Assembly: GCA_910589415.1 (NCBI GenBank)
Contig: OU342635.1
Coordinates: 8,866,001 to 8,930,000, forward strand
Direction of reading: 5' to 3'
Source: Malachius bipustulatus
Taxonomy: Eukaryota; Arthropoda; Insecta; Coleoptera; Melyridae
Length of the DNA: 64,000 bases
The notes below the pieces were generated by a model. It ran no database searches, was not told the origin of the DNA, and saw nothing but the letters and a program-made list of their open reading frames with translations. Shown here one piece after another: positions 11,916 through 23,597 of this stretch (the first letter of the stretch is position 1; the number at the start of each line of letters is the position of its first letter). The position numbers were made by a program, and so were the translations under genes.

Positions 11916-12719
11916 AAGGCCCGTTTCAGATGCAACTGATCGTCAGCGTCAGCACTGATTGTCAGCGCTGACGGCTCGCAGGTTTCACGTCATTCAGCGA
12001 ATCGTCAGTTGATGAAATGTTTTCACGTTGTCGCCGCCTTAATTATTATTAGAACAAGGCAGCAGAAATCCAAGAAAGGTACAATGTGGGTACATCCTAT
12101 TGTGATACCACTGAATTTGTAGGGTCCCTTTGTGACGCTTATTAAGATGATTGAACATTTTTCAAATATTTTCAGATGTCCACAAAGTCTTCTAAGATCA
12201 GACGATCTAACATTTACTAATCATGTTCGGGTTTCCATTTCTTCAGTGAACGACTATGTGTAGCATATTTGAAGTAAGCGTAAGACATGACAAAATGAAA
12301 AATAGACGAGAGTGGTACCGTTGTTTAATTTTTTTATTATTGTTCATATTGTCATTATCTGTTTATGAAATAAGACGAAATAAAGAGATTTATTTATTTA
12401 TTTAAATTTATTATTTGTTTAATTTAAATACTAATATGTCTATACTGAGCATGGTCTCATTATAGAGGTCCTCAATTCGGGTATTTGTGGGTTAGGTTAA
12501 AGTAGGATGAGCCATTAGAGCTAGGGATGATAGGTATAATCCCAATATTCTGTTGACGACAGTATTCTCTATTATTGGGGTAGTTGAATATACAGTGTGT
12601 CCTAGCCCAGGATAGGTGAAACGAACTTCACTCCATAAAAAAGAACTTCGCTCTACATAAAAAAGGTCTTTTTGAAAATTTGCATATTTGATTTTTAAAA
12701 CAAAAAATAAAAATTCAAA

Positions 12720-15005
12720 TCAAAAATTTTCTTCTTTTATAAGAGTAGTTTCACCTAGCCGAGGACATAATGTATTTTCATCGCCAGAATGACTAGTGGA
12801 AGCGTCAGCTGAGTGTGACCTGTATGAGTAGACATCAGTAGAAGAACTAGCTGGTGGTGACGCTGCAGGGACCATACGATTTGATCGATACGAGGGAATT
12901 TGTTTTATTTCCATCAATATTTTCAGGACTTCTGATCGGAACTGTAGCTTTTGAACATCATCAAAGGATTTGAGGATTGGCAGGAGAGACGTAAAAAAGG
13001 CCTTGTCGTCATCTTGATCGTCTTTTTTGGCATCCTCAAGAAACGATAGCAGCTTCTGGTCTAAATCATTGTTCTGTTTGCGTTTTTTTCTCTGAAAAGT
13101 GTCTTCAATATTCTGTCTGGTGACCACTGATGCATCTTCATTGTTGGCATTGTCATCGCTCTCGTCATCGTCATTTCTTTCCGTCAAATTAGTACCTTCC
13201 TCGTCATAATTTGTTTCAGTTCTGGAATAGAAGAGTTATTAACACTAGCATTATTTGAAAAATGTACCATATTTCAAGCTGATATAGATATACTTACTCA
13301 TTGAAATCCACAATTTTATCCAGAAACTTCAAACTTTCAAAAAATACATAAGTCTTACACTTTTTCCTGGCGCTTCCAGATGGCAATTTTTTCAGTTTCG
13401 ATTTATCTCTTACGTATGCATCTCTTGCTGTCTTCCACCGCCTTGTGATGATATTAACTGGGAAAAAAAAATATTTTTATACCATTCGGAATATCAAAAA
13501 TTACCCGAAACTTAAAAAAAGTTATGTATTTTCTTAATGATTTAGTCGTAACAAACTTTGAGAACAAAAGTTTTGAAGTTTCAAAAATGATCACTTGATG
13601 TGAACCGATAGGACTTTGGATGGTGCAGGGTGAAAAGCACTATTATTGAGAGCAGTTTTAATTTTTTTGTCGGTAAATAGACAACCGGCAACATATTTAC
13701 AGACCTGCGCTATAATACATATCGATAGGGAACATCTAAAATTAATAAGCGGCATATTAGAACTTGTCTGCGATAAAATCTGGGAGAGTCTATGCCAATA
13801 TTGACACAAGAGGCTTGAAATATCTTCAGAGTACAGCGGTTTCCTGTTAAAAAAAAAAAAACGATTTAATCAATGAAAACGAATAAAAATGTACGAACCC
13901 ACCGTGCGTTTTAATTCGGTTTCATCAATCTTCTTCACTAAGGTTAAGTGATTTAAATTCTGTTCTGTGTTAGCAAGATGCATTATTATACTGATGAGTC
14001 CCAATAAGTAGGACGAAACATGTGTCCAAATCTTCACTTCTAGCTCAAAGCGCGACATCAATAATGAAGGGCATATTGTTTTTTGGCAGCCTGGGGTGTA
14101 TCCTATGGCGCACTACTACTTCTACTATTACTTTATATAGAACTAATGTGATTCTGGGTTAACTTTATGAACGAACCCTTTTAATAAAACCCGTTACAGT
14201 ACGTAGAAGAGACGGTTATTCGTTTTATCATACCCTTACAGTTGGAGGATTAAGGATTTGTAAAATATAGCACATCGGCACCTCTCGTTGGCAGATTATC
14301 TGAGTGCTCTATTATTAGAGATCATTTTGCAAAATACTTTACAAGTCCAGGTGGAAGTCTTCCCATGTGAAAATGTTTAAATAAAGAAGGAATTATAGAT
14401 AATCTATTTATTTCAACAAAAAAAAGGTAAACCTACAGAAGTGGTACGGTATCCGAAATTCAAAGGGATTATTCCCGCGGCCGGAATACAGCACAGTGTT
14501 GCCAGGTTGTACTGATTTCACGATAACGTACCGATTTTTACTGAATAAAGATTACCAAAAACTGATGACCTAACTGCCTAACTTCTTATTAGATTTTGGT
14601 AAGTTTAGAGTTCATCTCCACTCAATAAATAATAATATGTAAAAATGCAGCTACTGAATCTGGCAACACTGTGCGACTATAACCTGAACAGTGACATGCG
14701 CGTTATTGTCCTATCATAACATAACTAAACTCTGATATTACTTCTGGTTCTGTATTCTGTAGGATTGGGGATTGCCAAAAAAACAAAAAACAAAACTCAC
14801 TTGCTTCCTGTTTCCTTGCTTCGGACAGATCATTAAAATCCGCTACCAGCGTTTCTGCAATAAAGATGAAGGCATTCCGTTTCTTATCCCGACTTTTGTA
14901 GTCCTCGCTTGTGGAGTCCCAAATGCATTTCTGCTTTTTCACTGCACTTATCAATAGTTCTGTATCTATACGGAAGCCACTTGACCTACTACAATAGGCT
15001 GTCAT
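12720..15005 (-). CDS. MADF-BESS domain protein of a Harbinger-like element (3 exons)
   Basis: Exons on the minus strand are 15005-14801, 13457-13298 and 13221-12720; 867 bases including the stop give 288 residues. Donors GTGAGT and GTAAGT and acceptors CCCAG and TTCCAG agree with the reading phase at both joins. Exon 1 gives the first half of a MADF domain (IDTELLISAVKKQKCIWD, then DYKSRDKKRNAF). Exon 2 gives the second half (RRWKTARDAYVRDKSKLK and VFFESLKFLD). Exon 3 has an acidic linker, a basic KRKKRK-like patch and a BESS motif (DKAFFTSLLPILKSF then RSEVLKILMEI). MADF binds DNA and BESS mediates protein contacts. The location between transposon inverted repeats suggests an element accessory protein rather than a host regulator. 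The 1.34-kb first intron holds another small inverted-repeat element and a hammerhead-like motif. Confidence 0.8.
13975..14034 (+). ncRNA. Degenerate hammerhead ribozyme-like motif
   Basis: The core reads CTGATGA (13991), stem II GTCC/GGAC around a nine-base loop, then GAAA. Stem III is two or three pairs closed by ATGT or less, and is followed by the GTC cleavage triplet ending at 14026. A distal stem I pairs AAGAT (13975-13979) with ATCTT (14030-14034). The pairs next to the core are mostly mismatched, including the first A-C. The core and stem II are convincing, but the weak inner stem I suggests a decayed copy. It lies on the strand opposite to the MADF-BESS gene, within its first intron. 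Confidence 0.55.
14492..14673. mobile_element. Short MITE with CACAGTGTTGCCAG ends
   Basis: An inverted-repeat element of about 180 bases: the left end is CACAGTGTTGCCAGGTTGTA and the right end, reversed, CACAGTGTTGCCAGATTCAG. It sits in the first intron of the MADF-BESS gene. The same left sequence recurs reversed at the end of another copy near 16040-16133. Confidence 0.65.
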
Positions 15006-15613
15006 AGCATATAATAATTATTGTTCTAATAATGATAACTCCTTCCAAACTTACAAACACGCCATCGCCATTATTGTTTCAAGGGCTTTTACTGCGCTGA
15101 CCGTACGCGTATATGCCGTCAGCTCGGGCTCGACTGATAGATGACTGTGACTGTACGTAATGGCCGTAAGCCCGACGCCCGGCGTATGAGACTCTACGCG
15201 CATACGCGCTGATCATCCGGAGCACGTATCGGTTATGGTTCTGACTCCTTCAATCAACGGTTATAGGATTATTACCGGAAGCAAGACAATGGACCATTAA
15301 TTGGACATCAGCCAGCGCTGACAATCAGTGCTGACGATTAGTCATTTGCATCTGAAGCGGGTCTAATTACGAGGAATAATTTTGCGACAGAAGTGGCTAA
15401 ACATCCGGTTGGGATACTGATGATTATTCTATTTTTTGATAGGTCACTTGATGAAGTCATGTCACAATATTTTGAGCATAGTTTTTTCATTACCTATTTT
15501 TTATAGTCTTATTAAGATAATTTTTAACAACCGGGTTCCAATCTGAAATTAAAAAATTCATAGTCACCTTTCTAGACCTGGACTAGACGAGTCTTTACAA
15601 TGACCTGATAGGG

Positions 15614-16380
15614 TATGTACGACGGGGCGCGTATTAGTGCCACAGCGCAAAATATTTTTTTTAATATTTCGACATTTCAAATCTCCTAATTTTGAGAATT
15701 AAAGTCAAAATTTTGAGATTTAAATTCAAAATTTTGAATTTTTAAATGTCGAAATATTGGCACTGAAAGCAAACAACCATTGTTGTTAGGCAAGGTTAAA
15801 TGCGCATGACACTCAACGAAGTCCTGTGTTGCGTGATTTAGTAGCTGAATTCTGGCCATGCAGAATCTGATAAGTCAGGTCTTTGGTCGTTGCTAGGTTC
15901 TCTCTCCTCCTTGAAATTTACAACCTCTAGGGCTTTTTCTTCTATCTATTTTATATTTTACTTTTCTTTTTTTTAATTTTCTTGAAATTTCAGGGAAAAA
16001 AAACTAACAATAATGGCTGATTTATCAGGTTCCGATCAATCTGGTTTAGAACCGATCAATCTGGTCATCTTTTTTATTCAGTAAAAATCGATACATATCG
16101 TAAAATCAGTACAACCTCTGGCAACACTGTGATGTACATATTCCAACTGTATTTCAACAGCGGAACAATCTCTTTGAATCTCGCATGCGTACTACTTCTG
16201 TAGGCTGACCAAAATTTTGAGGTTTATTCCCAAGACTTAAATCTCAAAATTTTGACTTTGCAATTTCAAAATTTGAACTTTGAAATTTCAAAATTGTGAC
16301 ACTGAAATTCAAAATTTTGAGTTTTGAAGTGTCGAAATATACAAAAAAAAAAAGTGCTGTGGCACTAATACGCTGTCGTA
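15614..16380. mobile_element. Inverted-repeat element with 6-base flanking repeat
   Basis: The left end is about TACGACGGGGCGCGTATTAG and the right end, reversed, TACGACAGCGTATTAGTGCC. Both continue into GTGCCACAGC and then a T-rich run and TTTCGACA. GGTATG lies directly outside each end, a candidate 6-base target duplication. The interior is made of repeated CAAAATTTTGA-type motifs and is interrupted by another MITE. No coding capacity. Confidence 0.65.
15885..16133. mobile_element. Second copy of the GTTGCCAG-end MITE, nested
   Basis: Its right end (TACAACCTCTGGCAACACTGTG) is the reverse complement of the left end of the MITE at 14492, including the adjoining ACTGATTT and TTTTTACTGAATA stretches. 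The left border near 15885 (GTTGCTAGGTT) is diverged and less certain. Confidence 0.5.
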
Positions 16381-18117
16381 GGTATGGAGTATGGAATCTT
16401 TTCCCATCGTAGAAAAAATAAAAAGTATAAAAACCGCAGAGACTCATGAAGGATAGTGCTTAGGTATAGTATATTTTGTTTGTATAGCCGAAGGCCGGAA
16501 ATCGAATATGTATTGTAATTTTTGAAGAAATTTAAGAAACTGGCGATATCGCGAAATGTTCTGTATTTCTTGTATTTGTTTACCTTCTGTAATTTTGGTT
16601 ATGACACGGCAATTCGGTTTGAGACGGTTCTCGGCTGACATGACAGGGATGACATATTGCCCGGCCAGTTTACATCAGTGTACATAACTGACAGTTCTAC
16701 TAAATACCAGAATTGTTCCGCGTTCTGCGCAAGTTCGAGAGCGCGTTGCGACTACAGACACGCCAGTGAAGCTCCTAGAAAACTTCGATGGCACCTCAGA
16801 GAACTAATATTATAAGAACCTCCATGGTTGGAAAGTTAATCAGTTGTAATTGGAAGTTGGAGGAAGACTCAAGTGAACAGAGAAAAGTGACAAGTGAAGT
16901 GAACGCAGAGCATTAATTAGTGGTGTATGTGCATGTAAATAAGAGAAACAGCTGGTTATTTAGGTTTGGATAGCTGATATGTTAGAGAATAAAGAAATTT
17001 GTAAGACTTTTAATTTGGTATTTATAAAGTGTGAAACCCGTAACAGTGTGTATTAGAAGAACTGAATACACTGCATTGGAACTTAAAAAATTCTGAGTAT
17101 TAGGGCCCAAAAGGGTGACTATGAATTTTTTTTAATTTCAACTGTAAAAATTATCTTAATAAGATAGATTATAAAAACTAGGATTTTTTATTTTTACGTT
17201 GAAAATATTCCCACACGACTTCATCAAGTGGCATATCAGTAGCTTGTCATTTTTCTGTGATATAATTTATAAACGTCATTCAAGAAACGATACCAGATTA
17301 GAAAGTGAATTATCATTGTACCTGAGCCGGATGTTGAGCCACTGCCGTCGCTATTTTTCTTGTTTTGAATTTATTATTGTCGTTTGGTGATTCTATTCTC
17401 TATAACTCGAAGTGTATTTTGTGTAGTCTACCTACGTTCAATTCATTTCATATTGCATTGCATTTATTGTGAGCTGTTCTAGTGTTCTGTGGTAAAGATT
17501 TGATGAATGATGACTGATTATAAAACTAATAATAATAATAAAAATAATCGTTTATTGCCCCTAAAAATAAATCGAATCGAACTTATTTACTAATTTTGTT
17601 GTTATGTTTATTTAATTAAATTGCTTTCGAAATTCGTATATAGGCACCTAATTGTAATTAACTAAAATTAACTTTCTTTCCATAAATTAGGTGCATAAAT
17701 GTTTACGCAAGCATGAAAAATAAATAAAAGTAGTGAAGTTCAATACTTTGGATGGAGTAGATACCTACCTTACCTATTTGATAATAATAATTATTGAATT
17801 GAAAATAACAAACTTGAAGCAAAACATATTTTTATGTTCTAATCTAATATTTATTCTATGATAAACTTAAACAGCCTACTTAGATCATGATTCATCGCCT
17901 TAAAACCTTAAAACTATTTTAGTATTTTATAAGCAAGCTGAAGCGACATCGACACCACTGAAAAATAGTGAAAATTTGTGCTTTCTTTTTATTTTATTTC
18001 AGTCAGTTCCAGTCCCCATTCCTTGTAACTGTGTGGACACATAAGTAGTAGACACTGTTGACACTATAATAAGAAATAAGGCATGTCCTATAATAAATAG
18101 ATAAATGCGATAAAACC
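16380..18117. other. Spacer upstream of the syntaxin gene
   Basis: No protein-coding frame recognised. 16713-17043 begins TGTTCCGCG, ends CCCGTAACA and contains AATAAA, which loosely resembles a solo LTR but has no flanking duplication. 17105-17240 is the right arm of the composite inverted repeat. The promoter and 5' untranslated part of the syntaxin gene should lie here, but no clear core element was seen. Confidence 0.45.
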
Positions 18118-20519
18118 ATGACAAAAGATAGGTTAATGGAACTACAAAAGGTATATTTACTTAGTTAGGTATAGGAAAATGAATATTATTTATTCTCTTT
18201 CTAATATCAACTAAACTAATTTATTTTTTATACCAGATCGTGCGTGTTTCTGAAAACTCCAGAAATGAAAACCAGGTAAGAAAACTAGAGTTACATTTTA
18301 TCATACAATTAATCAAACAGGTGTTGTCGACAATTAATTAACCTCAACCTCAAACCTCCCTAGACAGGTAATGATGCCGCTACTAAATCGAAAAACTTCA
18401 AGAAAACGTTCGAAAAAGCAGAGATAATAAAGAAATGGATCGAAGAAGTGGAAGATAACGTCGAAGCAATCAAAAATGAATTGAAAACTGTTGCAGATAT
18501 AAAACAAAATCAACGAGGTAAGTCTTATCTTACTATCCGTAAATCAAAAGCCAATTCGAATTAATAACCTGCTACTTGATTTTAATTACTTATTAATTAA
18601 TTAATGACAATCAATAGTAGCAATGTTGCCAGGTTGAAAATATGCTGAGGATAATAGGGGCTTTGTTACTGCTTAACATCTTCAAAGTAGAAAAAATTAG
18701 ATGAATATATTGAGTATTTTTGCATTTTCCCGCTCGTATCACTCGCGTGTATATTTTTGACAAGAGTTTCCCACACTGGCTTATTTGAAGCTAAGAAAAG
18801 GTGCGCTTGCGCATTGTAATGTTGTATGGATTAAAAATGCGACTCATTATAATACGATGAGCTAACGTGTATGGTCTAATTATACTGCATACAATATTTA
18901 TAGCAAAAAATTACCTGGCAATGACCCGATCGCTCAGGTTTTGGTTAAATCAGGACGTGTCTCTTTGTTAAAAAAACAATAATAAATGTATCGCACTTTT
19001 TTTTTGCTTAACATAAGCCAGTGTCGCGAGTTGCATTTCTATTCAATCTCTTGTCGTTTATCAAACAAAATATTATAGTTCTGTTATAAACGAACCTGAA
19101 TTTCAAACTGTTTTGAAAACTTACGCTAAAAGAAACTATGCAAAAATAATGTTTTAGAGCGTTATTATAAATGATTACGGTTGAAGTCGATAGATGCTTA
19201 TTGTAACGCTAGATCTTCCGCAAAAATGTTAGACCTGGCAACACTGCCGAAACGAATTGAAGGAATCTTTCCGGGCGGGAAATAATTTAAATTTAAATCG
19301 TAGATGTAAGAGACAAGCTTGAATCACTCTTCCAAAGCAACACTGCCCTGTCCCATCAAATATCCGGGAAACTCAGAGAATTTCAGAGTGAAGTGAAAGA
19401 AGCTGATGAATTCAGTGCTCAAGGCCGGATTTCCGAGGTCCAGTATAATACTCTAAAAGCGCGATTCCAGGAAGCTTTCAAAAATAATACTAAACAATTA
19501 GAAAATTATAAAAATATACAAAAAGGACACATAAGGGCGCATTTGATAGCTAAAGGAAATATTAATGTAACCGAGGAGGAACTGGATAATCTAATTGACG
19601 AAGGAAGGGATATACAAGTATTTACTGAAAATGTATGATTATTTATTAATTCATAATATGTGTGTAGTACCTATAGTATAAATATAAATCAATAATAATA
19701 ATAATTGTTAAATTTTGTATTATCTCTAACTGTAGTAAGTAGAGAGTAATATAGATTACTCTCAATAATAAGAGAAACAAAGCTTGGTAAATTTTTGACC
19801 AATCACTTCGCATAAATGAAGAGATTATTACAAAATTTAAGGATACAAAATAATAATGACCCGATATTATATTTTCTTAAACATGTAATAATCCTACATC
19901 TTAAATTTTAGATAATATCAGAGACAGCGGAAGCTCGACGAATGCTTGCTGATATTGAAGACCGTCATGAGCAATTAATAAAAATTGAGACTATGATTCG
20001 AGAAGTGCACGATTTATTCCTGCAAATGGCGTTTTTAGTTGATACTCAGGTTATTATACTTTTTACACATTTTTCAGGTTTGCAAGCAAACCTTCTGGTT
20101 ACAGGGTAAGGCAATTATTATTGTAGGTCAAAAATTAAAATAAGGAAAAGTCGGAAAAATTTGATAGGAAAACTTTTCAGATTTATCAACATTTAATAAA
20201 AATAACATAAACAGCTCATTTAACCTAATTATTAATATAGGTAATTATTATTAAACTTAATTATTGGTATAATTACAGCAAGAATTAATAGACCGAGTAG
20301 AATTTCAAGCAACTAGAGCAACCGAATATGTAGGCTTGGGTGTTGTCGATCTGGAATATGCAGGAAGAAAAAAGGATATTTATCGAAGGGTGGGTTAAAA
20401 TTGTAATTCTTGTTCAACTTCTAATGATTATTAATTTTTAGAGGACCATCTATTGCAGTATATACATTGTTGTGGTAGTATTAATTGTTGGGTTGTCTAT
20501 TTATTTATCATGGAAATGA
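18118..20519 (+). CDS. Syntaxin, divergent syntaxin-1-like Qa-SNARE (7 exons)
   Basis: Exons: 18118-18150, 18237-18275, 18364-18517, 19304-19632, 19912-20049, 20279-20389, 20442-20519; all joins are GT-AG and keep frame, giving 293 residues, close to the usual ~290 of syntaxin 1. The N-terminus MTKDRL matches the conserved start of insect syntaxin 1A, the peptide that contacts Sec1/Munc18. Residues ~30-180 form the Habc-type helical region. The SNARE motif is ~186-250 (ADIEDRHEQLIKIETMIREV, then LFLQMAFLVDTQQELIDR) with the zero-layer Gln at about 231. A C-terminal membrane anchor is ~270-290 (IYIVVVVLIVGLSIYL). The protein should act in vesicle fusion at the plasma membrane. The middle and the juxtamembrane region (only KK before the anchor) are much less conserved than in true Syx1A, so this is probably a paralog. 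Intron 3 carries a MITE. Confidence 0.88.
18621..19246. mobile_element. MITE with GTTGCCAGGT ends in syntaxin intron 3
   Basis: The ends are CAATGTTGCCAGGTT and, reversed, CAGTGTTGCCAGGTC, about 626 bases apart. It lies wholly within the intron between exons 3 and 4. The termini match the MITEs at 14492 and 15885, but the interiors are not obviously alike. Confidence 0.5.
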
Positions 20520-20563
20520 TTATCTTGCACTTAATCGAATATTTTTATACAATTTTTCATATT

Positions 20564-20569
20564 AATAAA
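20564..20569 (+). terminator. Probable polyadenylation signal of the syntaxin gene
   Basis: AATAAA occurs 45 bases after the stop codon. It implies a very short 3' untranslated region. Confidence 0.6.
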
Positions 20570-21224
20570 GAGTGGTATTTTTTAAAGAAATCGTTTTATT
20601 CAAGAAATTGATTGTAAAATTTTACAATCACAAAATCAGCATCTTGATCTCCTGCAATATGTATATTATGTTACTGTTATTACTTGAATTTTTTTTATTA
20701 ATGTTAATTTTCATAGTTGATGGTATATTGAAACCTTCTTCCTCCTTATTGTTTCAAACCAAATTTAAATCATCACCACACAACTATTATAGAAAGTTAA
20801 CAATAGCCTCCAAAGTTCAAATAATCTATTCTTCTTATTTACACACTATACTTAACACAACTGTCTTTCTACTTTCAATATCCACTCATTCTGTCACAAC
20901 TCACAATCACTGAAGAATCCTTCTTTCTTATCCTTCACCACTGCTCTTTATTCTGTGGCACTCCAATCTAAAACTAACTCTGTATATAGCTACTGCTACG
21001 GTACTCTTATATACACGACGGACTTGGACCTCATACTTTCTAGGCGCTTGAGTGGTGTTTTAGGCACAGCATGCACTCTTTCGAATATGCGCGGAAATGT
21101 TCTGGCATTCTGTATTTAGAATATGACATTTCTGTCAAGTCAGCCAGAATAATTATTGACCAGTGTTCCTTTGTTAAATGCTAAATTTTCTCTATTGTAT
21201 AATTTTGGCCCCGAGTCTAACCAA
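20570..21224. other. Spacer downstream of syntaxin
   Basis: No recognisable gene. A 113-codon frame at 20572-20913 has a hydrophobic, low-complexity composition and no homology I can name; it is likely spurious. Confidence 0.5.
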
Positions 21225-21803
21225 CACCACGATACACATAATACACTGTATGCCGATTGCTTTTACTATTTTGGTCACTACTGCGCAATGACGTCATGTG
21301 GTTGAATTCTGACTCAAAGCATTAATGGCGGCTAGGTTGTTTATAAAATAAATGTCAAATTTTATTGTTTCCTTCCCTCTTGCTTGTGTTTTTCTTTGTG
21401 CTACATCTAGGTATATAGAAAAATCTTTAATTTGTTTTTTCAAAAAAAGCAGACTGAAATTTTTACAAATTTTATTTAATGTTATTGATTTTTGGTTTCC
21501 GTTATTTTTTTTTGTACCAAATGACATAAAAAACAATACAGCGGCTGTAAGAAAAACAAAAGTTGACTATGAAAACTCTGGGATTTAATTAGTCGTGAAA
21601 ATTTTTAAAACGTTAAATGGATAGCTGTTGCCAAATGCCAACTTATGCAAGCCTACAAATAATTATTATTTATTCCTGACAATACAAAAGATATAAGCAA
21701 TCTCATGTGTAGTCTTCCAACCGCGTGACGTCAGAAGACCGGAACGCCACCTGCGCAGTCATAGAGAGGCTATTGGCATACCGTGTATACGTGTATCGTG
21801 GTG
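21225..21803. mobile_element. MITE with ~80-base inverted repeats
   Basis: The left arm (CACCACGATACACATAATAC onward to TGACGTCATGTGGTTG, about 21225-21303) pairs with the right arm read backwards from 21803 (CACCACGATACACGTATACA onward to TGACGTCACGCGGTTG). It is about 580 bases long with no transposase. The target duplication is unclear. Confidence 0.7.
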
Positions 21804-23597
21804 ACCATCACCACCTAAAATTCATTAAAACAGCCAGCTATCTTCTTCTATTATATCTACCACCACCATCGGGCAGAAGTGGATGCGTAAAATGGTTGTC
21901 AAAGTTATTTTAAATAAAAAATAGGTTATGTATTCTTGAAAACTATTTAAAATGGAAAATAGAAAAGCCTTTTAACTATTTCTAACTACAAAGTAGAAAA
22001 TAGCTATTTGAAATGGAAATACATAATAATAGTTGTGGAAAATCGAAATGGTTCTGGTTTTTTTTTTCGTTTTTACACTGAGTTATTTTATTTTCGGAAC
22101 CTAAGGGCTCCCTTAATTATTTTAGAGAAAATTGTCGAATGTAATACCTATCGTTATTATTGTTAGTGAATGAAAAGCAACTTATATTGGTGTAGTTACA
22201 TTTTATTATATTGGTAACTTAAAATGATTAGTTAAAAAACACCTGAGCGTGCTTAAGCTCGACATTAAAACGAAAAGAGACTCATTTTCTGTACATTAAT
22301 TTTGTTTATTTAATTAATTAATCGATATAAATAATTCTTTTTGCAAAAGATACTAATTTAGAGGATTTTTTTTTTTGAATACAGATCTAGATTTATTGTT
22401 ATTTAAAGGTGTTTTTATGCAATACTACGTCATATACCGAATATGAATGATATGTCCGCCATTTTAAAGCCCCTGTTGATAATCGCATCTATTTGGATTG
22501 TGTCTCATTCCTGGAGTTTTTGATTCGAAGTACAATCTAATGTTTACCCAACATAAGTTGTCAACTGTCAACTGACTTTACTTCAGTTGTGAAAGTTATG
22601 ACGTTATTAACAGATTTGACGTATTGTGTTATTCTATGGCTGCGTGGTTCTTGATAAAGGACGTACGTCTACGTCATTCATAATCATACTTCATACGTCT
22701 TTCAGTTGTTAATCACATGCACATGCATGATCTCATGCTCTATGTAAAAAAGTGTAATGTGTAAACTGTACTGGTGTACTGTGACTGTGGAGTAGGCGCA
22801 GGGCGAGTGAGTTAGTTATTATTAGATAGAATAGAAGTGATAGAACTGAGAACAGAGTTGAATGAAAAGTGAAAAGAAAAATGAAAGGCGATTATCAAAT
22901 AAAGTTGTAATATATGAGTTGTGTGTTATGTGTTATGTGTGATTGTGAAAAACTATAAGATAAGCGTAACAAGTATTTTGTTGTCGTTTTATGGTTGTAT
23001 TATTGTTATTATCAGCTCAGCTATCGATGTTTTAATACTTTCAAGCCCATTGACAAGGTAAATATTACGCTACTTTTAGGTACCCATCTAGTTTGGTTCA
23101 CATGTAGAAGTACCTAGGTATTATAATGCCCACAATCAAATCAAATAACACATCCTGTCTCCACTTTGAACAAACTGAAAGCCATACAACAAACAACATT
23201 GTTGCGTCCTTACAACGTCTTTGAATTAACTTTATTATTGAAAGAGGCGTGAAGAATTAATTTAATGCTGTAATTGCATTTAACCAGTGTATATCCTTCA
23301 TGTTGGGAGATTTACCGATTTCTTTAATAGGATTAAATTTGCTGAATTTATTCACACTTCTTGAATGCTTTCACTTCTTCTATTGGCAATTATCAGATGT
23401 TAAATTTAAAAATCGCAAATATTTATGTAGGTATGCAGCTCATTATCGTTTATACTGCACGTTTCTTGTTGTTGGTTGGTGTTGGTGATGGTACCAACAT
23501 CTCCGCACGTCACGCGGTTTGTTTTTATTGATACACGTTACCTTCGAAAACAAACAAGTTAATTATTATAACAATAACGATCTTTAATTGATTCCAG
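21804..23597. other. Spacer, no recognised gene
   Basis: AT-rich with some GC-richer patches around 22600-22830. No frame with recognisable motifs; nothing else supported. Confidence 0.5.

Larger units (their letters stand above)
11918..15363 (-). mobile_element. PIF/Harbinger-like DNA transposon carrying a MADF-BESS gene
   Basis: The ends are inverted repeats: left GGCCCGTTTCAGATGCAA, right (reverse complement) GACCCGCTTCAGATGCAA, followed on both sides by related GTCAGCACTGATTGTCAGCG stretches. TAA lies directly outside the right end and two bases outside the left end, consistent with the TWA target choice of PIF/Harbinger. Inside is a spliced MADF-BESS gene on the minus strand. On the + strand near 12045-12230, fragments reading KSKKGTMWVHPI and, after a TTTTCAG, MSTKSS resemble the start of a Harbinger transposase. 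No DDE core is visible. Harbinger elements usually pair a transposase with a MADF/Myb-type DNA-binding protein, so this looks like a deletion derivative that kept only the accessory gene. Confidence 0.72.
15445..17240. mobile_element. Composite inverted-repeat region with nested insertions
   Basis: A ~150-base stretch at 15445-15595 reappears in reverse complement at 17107-17240. The shared landmarks are GGTGACTATGAATTTTTT, AAAAATTATCTTAATAAGA and GACTTCATCAAGTG. The two arms enclose other elements (15614-16379 and 15885-16133), so the arms may be the ends of an older transposon that later served as an insertion site. The exact outer borders and target duplication were not found. Confidence 0.55.

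Noticed and set aside
16713..17043. Possible solo LTR (TG...CA with AATAAA)
   Set aside because: No target-site duplication and no second copy in the window; kept only as a remark.
20572..20913. 113-codon + frame after syntaxin
   Set aside because: Starts beside the syntaxin polyadenylation signal, low-complexity hydrophobic composition, no motif.
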